From the NCBI GenBank assembly GCA_038230735.1, contig JBBRMR010000014.1, positions 18,038 to 82,037 of the forward strand: a DNA stretch of 64,000 nt, read 5' to 3'. Source of the DNA: Arcicella sp038230735. GTDB taxonomy: Bacteria; Bacteroidota; Bacteroidia; Cytophagales; Spirosomataceae. Position numbers and translations under genes: made by a program. Below the pieces are notes generated by a model. The model saw nothing but the letters and a program-made list of their open reading frames with translations, made no database searches and was not told the DNA's origin. Shown here piece after piece: positions 59,801-64,000 of this stretch (within the stretch, counting starts at the first letter, position 1; the number at the start of each line of letters is the position of its first letter).

Positions 59801-60521
59801 TTTCGTTTTGATGATAAATAATAAGCTCTATTTTTGGTTTTTCATATTTCAATATCATCATTTCAGTAGCCGTCATGGGCTTTACAATTGAAGATTTACT
59901 GACATCTGATATTACTAACTTTCCAATCTTATCCTCTGATAATGAAGGATTTACATCTTCCAAAGAGGGCGTTGGATAAAAATGTCCATTCAATAAAGAT
60001 ACATCTTCATCGGCTTTTTGGTGCAAAATCATTTCACCCCCATACACAGGCACGCTCTTGTAGATTTGTTGCATACGTAGATGAGTAGTCTCAATTTCAT
60101 CCGTTTCAGTTTTGATGATATTGAGTTCTGCATCGGGATTGGATAATTTTAGATAAGGCTTCACGGCTTCCAGATAATTATAGGCTGCGGCGGCGGTAAC
60201 ACTCATTCTTCCGTTGCGAGAATTGACCTTTTTGAGATTAGTAGGAATCCCCTCAATCATCGAAGGCATACCGTTTTCATCCACCGTGATTTTTAGACCA
60301 GATTTTTTAGAAATCAGATTCGTATAAGTCTGATTATCAGAAGGTTTCGTCAAATATTTTTGTCTGGAAATAGTCGTATTTTCAAGTTCTTGACTAATAG
60401 ATTTTAAAGGATTTTCAACCACCACGTCCGCAGAACGCTTGATGATTTTGAACTTGTTTTGAGCCAATAAAGACGCTCCACCAATGAATAGAAGAGCAAG
60501 AAGGAATAATAGTTTTTTCAT
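56877..60521 (-). CDS. Secreted M4 (thermolysin-like) metallopeptidase with T9SS tail
   Basis: 1214 residues with signal peptide (LLFLLALLFIGGASLLAQ). An FTP propeptide domain lies at ~60-190. The M4 catalytic domain has the zinc site GLDVAGHEMTHGVIEKTANL at ~440 and the third ligand/helix in GAINESLADCFGALVE, plus the catalytic His region DNYGVHINSGVTNNAFYRFI. A Pro/Asn/Thr linker at about residue 630-645 leads into a beta-propeller-like and Ig-like part, and a T9SS sorting tail (TVSPNPSSNKIEIITPKNIK). Likely secreted to cleave proteins outside the cell. Confidence 0.93.
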   Translation of the reverse strand: MKKLLFLLALLFIGGASLLAQNKFKIIKRSADVVVENPLKSISQELENTTISRQKYLTKPSDNQTYTNLISKKSGLKITVDENGMPSMIEGIPTNLKKVNSRNGRMSVTAAAAYNYLEAVKPYLKLSNPDAELNIIKTETDEIETTHLRMQQIYKSVPVYGGEMILHQKADEDVSLLNGHFYPTPSLEDVNPSLSEDKIGKLVISDVSKSSIVKPMTATEMMILKYEKPKIELIIYHQNEKADGERLAYHVTVRPNFLERWVYVIDAKSGEILDKYNYTCTLDGVATATVRDLNGFNRTINTYQSGSSYNLIDASRGMFGRGNRVVKADDPQRVIWTIDATGSKVSEDLTIRQVSSTNNTWNSATAVSAHYNAGLAYDYYEKKHGRKSLNDTDGTIISIINITDENGKGFDNAFWNGEYMGYGNGGTNFKPLAGGLDVAGHEMTHGVIEKTANLEYKGQSGAINESLADCFGALVEAKTGADLWKLGEDVVVARFYPTGALRDLSNPNNGGRSLNDNGYQPANMNQYYAGSEDNYGVHINSGVTNNAFYRFITTIGNSPAAITKAEKIYYRALKSYLTRTSKFLDLRRALIQSATDLKASAGVTDADITALRNAFDAVGITDGNAPNPNPNPTPTPPAPTPKTDIPANTGTQGLLSYDPVAKILYKSSTKGEVEPASFVELVKNVVIENKPTVPDDGTYAYFVAGDKFIKRVNLSGTPKVENVSARGEWRNVSVSKDGKKLAALRALGTNSAVTDKQISVFDLVGNQSKVYSLYNPTYTQGVNTGQVQNADAIEWDHTSENLVYDAFNTIKSATGTESDYWDVGFINVWNGSKNTFGTGTVDKLFTSLDEGENIGNPSFSKTSSNIIAFDYFLSVDDSYFVIGVNTERTDGLDFIYENNTLGYPEYSSTDDFVLYNYKNTKKNLDTYQITMDKSRIKSVLNSQKYLIGNSAYAVWYTVGTRALPTKQNQTINLTKLPDKLVTDPAFDITVSSSSNLAVGLGITSGPATISGKRITLTGTAGRVRLNAFQDGNTNYYAIAKADSFCVNPLKPTISVVKKTDANGDYWEYTSSAATGNVWYRDGAILESLRGFQVVQIVSGSKFNVQVVTAGGCASALSDPRQDAALSKPLATDPDLTANVTVSPNPSSNKIEIITPKNIKIELATMSSLSGSQIIEKQGDKSNMMTIDIRNLSQGMYLLQIKTNEGVIGKKVVKE

Positions 60522-60610
60522 GGCGAAAGGAAACCCTTGTGCGGAGGGAATTTTTGGTTGGGGGATTTTTTTAATGTTGTACTTTATAAGCTAATCTTTT
60601 ACGAAAAAAG

Positions 60611-61009
60611 TTATTTCACCAATTCCATAAACCCATCATAAAATGACTTCACAGAGTCAGAAGGCATTGTTTTATCGCCCCATTGAACTTTGTGGCTAAA
60701 TTTTTTACGTTCCGAAAACTGAACATAATACGACATATTGCCAGGTTCATCCATCTTGTGTTGGTCTAATTTCAAAGCCTCAATTCGCTTAAAAAATGCC
60801 TTAGCTTTTGATTTTGAGATAGTTTTCACGACCTCCGCCGTATCAACATTGCTGGCTTTGTGAAGCACTTGTCCATCAGCTTTGAGCGTATATTCGTGCC
60901 ACACGCCCGTAAAACCTCCGCCAGAAGCTACGGTAATTTGCTGGTTTTCAGGCACTGATTTACAACTAAAAATAAATGTTGCGAGTAATAGAGTAATATA
61001 TTTTTTCAT
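60611..61009 (-). CDS. Small lipoprotein of unknown function
   Basis: 132 residues with lipobox (LLLATFIFSC). The mature part has a beta-sandwich-like pattern: ASGGGFTGVWHEYTLKADGQ, VVKTISKSKAKAFFKRIEAL, NMSYYVQFSERKKFSHKVQW. I recognise no named family, though similar lipoproteins occur in Bacteroidota. Located in the gap between M4 and M20 peptidase genes; probably an envelope protein. Confidence 0.75.
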   Translation of the reverse strand: MKKYITLLLATFIFSCKSVPENQQITVASGGGFTGVWHEYTLKADGQVLHKASNVDTAEVVKTISKSKAKAFFKRIEALKLDQHKMDEPGNMSYYVQFSERKKFSHKVQWGDKTMPSDSVKSFYDGFMELVK

Positions 61010-61035
61010 ATTTTTGGTAAATTATCTATTTATCT

Positions 61036-61068
61036 ACGGAAGTTGTCCTTTTGAAGGACGACTTCCGT
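61036..61068 (-). terminator. Terminator after the M20 peptidase gene
   Basis: ACGGAAGTTGTCCTT (61036-61050) pairs with AAGGACGACTTCCGT (61054-61068) with one G-T type mismatch and a 3-nt loop. It lies 17 bp after the M20 stop at 61085. Confidence 0.8.
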
Positions 61069-61084
61069 TTGTATCAGTTTTAAA

Positions 61085-62266
61085 CTATAAACCCAACTCA
61101 CTAACCGCCAACCAAGACATCAGCCCCGCCCCAATTTCCAAAGCATTTTCGTCAATATCAAACGTAGGCGTATGAACTCCCGAAATAATGCCTTTTGCCT
61201 CATTGCGAGTTCCCAAGCGATAAAAACATGAATCGACATGATGAGTATAATACGCAAAATCTTCGGCAGCAAGCCAAATATCTAAATCAATCACATTTTC
61301 TTGACCCATGTATTCAATGGCAGAACCTTTCATTCTGCGAGTCAATTCGGGTTCGTTTTTCAAGAATGGATAGCCTTTCTGAATAAAAACTTCACAAATT
61401 CCGCCCATTGATTCCGCAATGCCTTCCGCCATTTTCTTGATACGAGCCAACGCATCAGCACGCCATTCTTCGTCCATCGCACGAAAAGTTCCTTCTACAT
61501 AAACCTCATTCGGAATCACGTTGGTAGCACCATTGGCAATCACCTTCCCAAAACTCAACACCGAAGGATAACGAGGATTACGATTCCGACTGATAATTTG
61601 CTGTAAAGCCACAATAATATGCGACGTAATCAACACAGGATCAATTCCCAATTCGGGCATGGCACCGTGTCCGCCCTTGCCTTTCACGGTAAAATACAAT
61701 TCATCGGCACTCGCCATATACATCCCTTCACGGAAACCAATTTTACCAACTGGAATATTAGGAGCAACGTGCTGACCCAACATTTTATCAGGTTTTGGGT
61801 TCAATAAAGCACCCTCAGCAATCATGACGGACGCACCACCAGGGGCTTTTTCTTCGGCAGGTTGGAAAACCAATTTCACTGTTCCGTCAAATTCGTGGCG
61901 TAAGTTATGTAAAATTTTAGAAACCCCCAACAACGAAGCCGTGTGAACATCATGCCCACAAGCGTGCATAACTCCTTGATTTAGAGATTTATAGACCACA
62001 TCATTGGCTTCAATAATGGGCAAAGCATCCATATCTGCCCGCAAAGCCACAACTTTTGAAGATGGATTTCGTCCTTCAATCGTAGCCACCAAACCCGTAT
62101 TGGCAATTGACGTTGGCGTAATGCCAATTTCCTTCAAACGTTCCGCCACATATTTTTGCGTATTGAATTCCTGATAAGACAATTCAGGATTTTGATGTAA
62201 ATGTCTGCGGTTAGCCACAAACTCGCCAGCATTTTCACGGGCTAATTGTTTTATTTTTTCTTTCAT
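61085..62266 (-). CDS. M20 family amidohydrolase
   Basis: 393 residues. The amidohydrolase (M20D) family motifs are HQNPELSYQEFNTQKYVAER, VALRADMDALPI, GVMHACGHDVHTASLLGVSK (metal ligands His and Asp), FQPAEEKAPGGASVMIAEGA and the dimer domain. These cytoplasmic zinc or manganese enzymes hydrolyse N-acyl amino acids or related amides. It lies 21 bp downstream of xisI, probably in the same transcript. Confidence 0.93.
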   Translation of the reverse strand: MKEKIKQLARENAGEFVANRRHLHQNPELSYQEFNTQKYVAERLKEIGITPTSIANTGLVATIEGRNPSSKVVALRADMDALPIIEANDVVYKSLNQGVMHACGHDVHTASLLGVSKILHNLRHEFDGTVKLVFQPAEEKAPGGASVMIAEGALLNPKPDKMLGQHVAPNIPVGKIGFREGMYMASADELYFTVKGKGGHGAMPELGIDPVLITSHIIVALQQIISRNRNPRYPSVLSFGKVIANGATNVIPNEVYVEGTFRAMDEEWRADALARIKKMAEGIAESMGGICEVFIQKGYPFLKNEPELTRRMKGSAIEYMGQENVIDLDIWLAAEDFAYYTHHVDSCFYRLGTRNEAKGIISGVHTPTFDIDENALEIGAGLMSWLAVSELGL

Positions 62267-62287
62267 TATGTGTTTAAAATCAATGGT

Positions 62288-62626
62288 TTAAGCCGTAGCA
62301 AAACCTGATATTCCTCTCATATAAGGTGCATGAAAACCCAAAACAAGGTCTTCTTTCGGAACACCTGCATCCAATAATAATTGAGCAACGGGTATATCCG
62401 TAACATCTTGTTGAACCCAAATTTTATCATTACGAATATCAAAATGAAAAACGCAATAATGCACCCTCCTCCGATTCTCGAATCCTACACGAACCAACTG
62501 ATAGCTGTCTCTGAGCGTGTCCATGATTAGTTCATTCTCTACTTCGGGCAGATTAACAGGCATTATTTTGGCGTATTTTTCCAAAATGCCAGTAATAATT
62601 GAGCGATAATTTTCTATTTTATCCAT
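62288..62626 (-). CDS. xisI: XisI-like protein
   Basis: 112 residues, the XisI (fdxN element excision controlling factor) family: MDKIENYRSIITGILEKYAK, LIMDTLRDSYQLVRVGFENR, RRVHYCVFHFDIRNDKIWVQ and a C-terminal GVPKEDLVLGFHAPYMR. In cyanobacteria xisH and xisI assist the recombinase xisF in excising a nif element; elsewhere the pair occurs alone with unknown role. Start overlaps xisH end by 13 bp, which implies co-translation. Confidence 0.9.
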   Translation of the reverse strand: MDKIENYRSIITGILEKYAKIMPVNLPEVENELIMDTLRDSYQLVRVGFENRRRVHYCVFHFDIRNDKIWVQQDVTDIPVAQLLLDAGVPKEDLVLGFHAPYMRGISGFATA

Positions 62627-63027
62627 TTTACTACGGTATTTAATTCTGGATTGACTACTATTATTTTCATCCCTATTTCTTGGATAACCATCTGAGGAAA
62701 AGGAAGTTGAAAAACTTCTTCATATACGTTATCGGTTATACCCACATACAAAATTCTTTCGGGTTCTTTTGTTTTCAAGGCAATCCGATAATCAATAAAT
62801 TGTCCAACTGCCAAATGAAAATCATACACTTTTGAAAGTCCCGCAAACGTCTTCACTTCAATAGCTATTTTTTCTCCTTCTCTTTCGGCAGCTACCAAGT
62901 TCTCCGCTCCCAAATCTATTTCCATATCAAAACCACCCACTTTCACAGAGTAAGGGTCATGCGTAATATTCCAGCCATCGTTAACGAGGGCATTTTTTAC
63001 AATGTTATGGATTATATCTCTTGCCAT
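62614..63027 (-). CDS. xisH: XisH-like protein
   Basis: 137 residues, the XisH family with a PD-(D/E)xK nuclease-like fold: MEIDLGAENLVAAEREGEKI followed by AIEVKTFAGLSKVYDFHLAV, and IGMKIIVVNPELN. It overlaps xisI by 13 bp and is 21 bp downstream of the M61 gene. No recombinase is visible in the window, so an excision role is doubtful; a nuclease or toxin-antitoxin role is possible. Best known from cyanobacteria, so transfer is likely. Confidence 0.9.
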   Translation of the reverse strand: MARDIIHNIVKNALVNDGWNITHDPYSVKVGGFDMEIDLGAENLVAAEREGEKIAIEVKTFAGLSKVYDFHLAVGQFIDYRIALKTKEPERILYVGITDNVYEEVFQLPFPQMVIQEIGMKIIVVNPELNTVVKWIK

Positions 63028-63048
63028 TATGGTTTAATTTTCTTTTAA

Positions 63049-64000
63049 TCACAAATTTAACCACATTTTCAGATTTTCATTCTCTGCATCCATTAATTCC
63101 AAATGCAATTTACCTTCCTCATTCCACTGCATTATGATTCCAAAGGCTTGCAATAATTCGTTCACCATCGTTTCCAAAGGCATATTTCCTTTGATACAAT
63201 CCTTGAAATAGCCTTTTAGCGAAGCCCCATAAACTTCCTCACATACACGTTGATAATCTTCGATGGAATAGCCTACGCCCATTTTCCCAAAGCGTTCCCA
63301 CATCGTTTTCATGACGGTTTCTAAGGATTTTTGATGTCCAAAACGTAAACGAATCATCAAATCCAATATCAAACTGACGGTTGCCCCTTTCTGATAAATT
63401 GACACTCGGCGGTTAGGAATGGCTTGTACATATCCATCCAACCACAAATCAAAAGACGATTCTACTAATGACTGAAAAGCCTTGCCATCTTGCTCAAAAT
63501 TACGTTTCAAGACAGTTTCTAATTCCTTAATATACTGTTCCAAAGAAAATACGCCCGATTGTACCAAGAATAAATCGCCAAAATAAGTCGTTACGCCTTC
63601 CGCCACAAAACCCGTTGGAAAATAGTTTTCCTTGGTAAAATCATAAGGCATTAATTCCACAGGGCGTATTTTGCAAATATTCCAAGCATGGTACAACTCG
63701 TGCGAACTGATTCCCAATAAATCGGTATAAAGTCCATCGCCCTCTGAATCTGGACCCAAAACAATCATCGTAGAATTACCATGTTCCACGCCGTGATAAA
63801 AAGAAGTTGGCAATATCCAGTTGATAAAATGGTAATCTTTTTCAGGGAAATCGCCCATTATTTCCACTTGTTTTTCGGTAAACTTCTGAAAATCAGGAAT
63901 TAATGTTTTCCAATTAGGCGTGTAATTTCCTAAAAACCAAACATAAAAATCAACGTCATTTACCCGATAAATTTCATGTTGTAAATAAGGACTTGCGAGA
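63049..64000 (-). CDS. M61 family peptidase, 5' part beyond window edge
   Basis: The frame is open to the window end, so the N-terminal beta domain is partly missing; about 317 residues remain. Motifs: the zinc site LGISSHELYHAWNICKIRPV (HELYH) and the downstream Glu in FVAEGVTTYFGDLFLVQ, typical of M61 glycyl aminopeptidases. The visible N-terminal stretch encodes YVWFLGNYTP ahead of an internal Met at 63867, which is not the start. The protein is probably periplasmic. It heads a unit with xisHI and the M20 gene. Confidence 0.92.
   Translation of the reverse strand, partial: LASPYLQHEIYRVNDVDFYVWFLGNYTPNWKTLIPDFQKFTEKQVEIMGDFPEKDYHFINWILPTSFYHGVEHGNSTMIVLGPDSEGDGLYTDLLGISSHELYHAWNICKIRPVELMPYDFTKENYFPTGFVAEGVTTYFGDLFLVQSGVFSLEQYIKELETVLKRNFEQDGKAFQSLVESSFDLWLDGYVQAIPNRRVSIYQKGATVSLILDLMIRLRFGHQKSLETVMKTMWERFGKMGVGYSIEDYQRVCEEVYGASLKGYFKDCIKGNMPLETMVNELLQAFGIIMQWNEEGKLHLELMDAENENLKMWLNL

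Noticed and set aside
62288..63027. Evidence for a nif-element excision system
   Set aside because: No recombinase, nif genes or direct-repeat att sites are visible around xisHI.

Overview
The window looks like chromosomal DNA of an AT-rich member of the Bacteroidota, most likely order Cytophagales. The signs are type IX secretion sorting tails (YPNP-type C-termini) on two large secreted proteins, a PorE-like OmpA lipoprotein, many lipoproteins and exported proteins of Bacteroidota-only families, promoter-like TAnnTTTG elements, and no strong Shine-Dalgarno sites. I see no tRNA, rRNA, CRISPR array or insertion sequence.

Layout. 1-6919 (minus strand) holds the start of an unknown exported protein cut by the window edge, prmA, a CaiB/BaiF CoA transferase, a B12-binding MerR regulator next to a CruF-like carotenoid gene, and a pnuC-nth pair. 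7153-10068 (plus) is a tandem pair of Tat-exported Gfo/Idh/MocA oxidoreductases. 10158-15004 holds a membrane-anchored MutS-like ATPase, an NAD(P)-binding protein and a divergent GT2/GT-C glycosyltransferase pair. 15120-20071 holds a very large Upf1-like helicase and a UbiA prenyltransferase. 20060-25935 is a leftward sulfur/persulfide module: an ArsR regulator, TauE exporter, two SAM methyltransferases, a persulfide dioxygenase-rhodanese and two YeeE half-transporters, interrupted by one foreign-looking plus-strand gene.

26059-40000 is a mixed region: WG-repeat protein, HMG-CoA lyase, two DUF4136 lipoproteins, an ECF sigma factor with a coupled small protein, GDP-fucose synthase, an ECF/anti-sigma/DUF4097 operon, a Xre-RES toxin-antitoxin pair coupled to a cupin, and thioredoxin/DsbA-like proteins. 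40055-41031 encodes ribosomal proteins L21 and an unusually long L27. 41150-44868 is the most notable accessory block: a Septu-like ATPase plus a degenerate HNH protein, followed by a separate archaeal-type ATPase (COG1672 type) preceded by two tandem long palindromes. 45011-49466 encodes secreted TIM-barrel (glycosidase-like) proteins and a small membrane protein.

49671-64000 (minus strand) carries purM, a HEPN/MNT pair whose HEPN gene is frameshifted, a PLP Cys/Met enzyme, the PorE-like lipoprotein, M28, M4 and M20 peptidases, a xisH-xisI pair of a type best known from cyanobacteria, and an M61 peptidase cut by the window edge. Many convergent or operon-end gaps carry clear hairpin terminators, and several gaps carry dispersed inverted repeats.

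All functions are read from motifs, family resemblance recalled from knowledge, and gene order; no database search was run.
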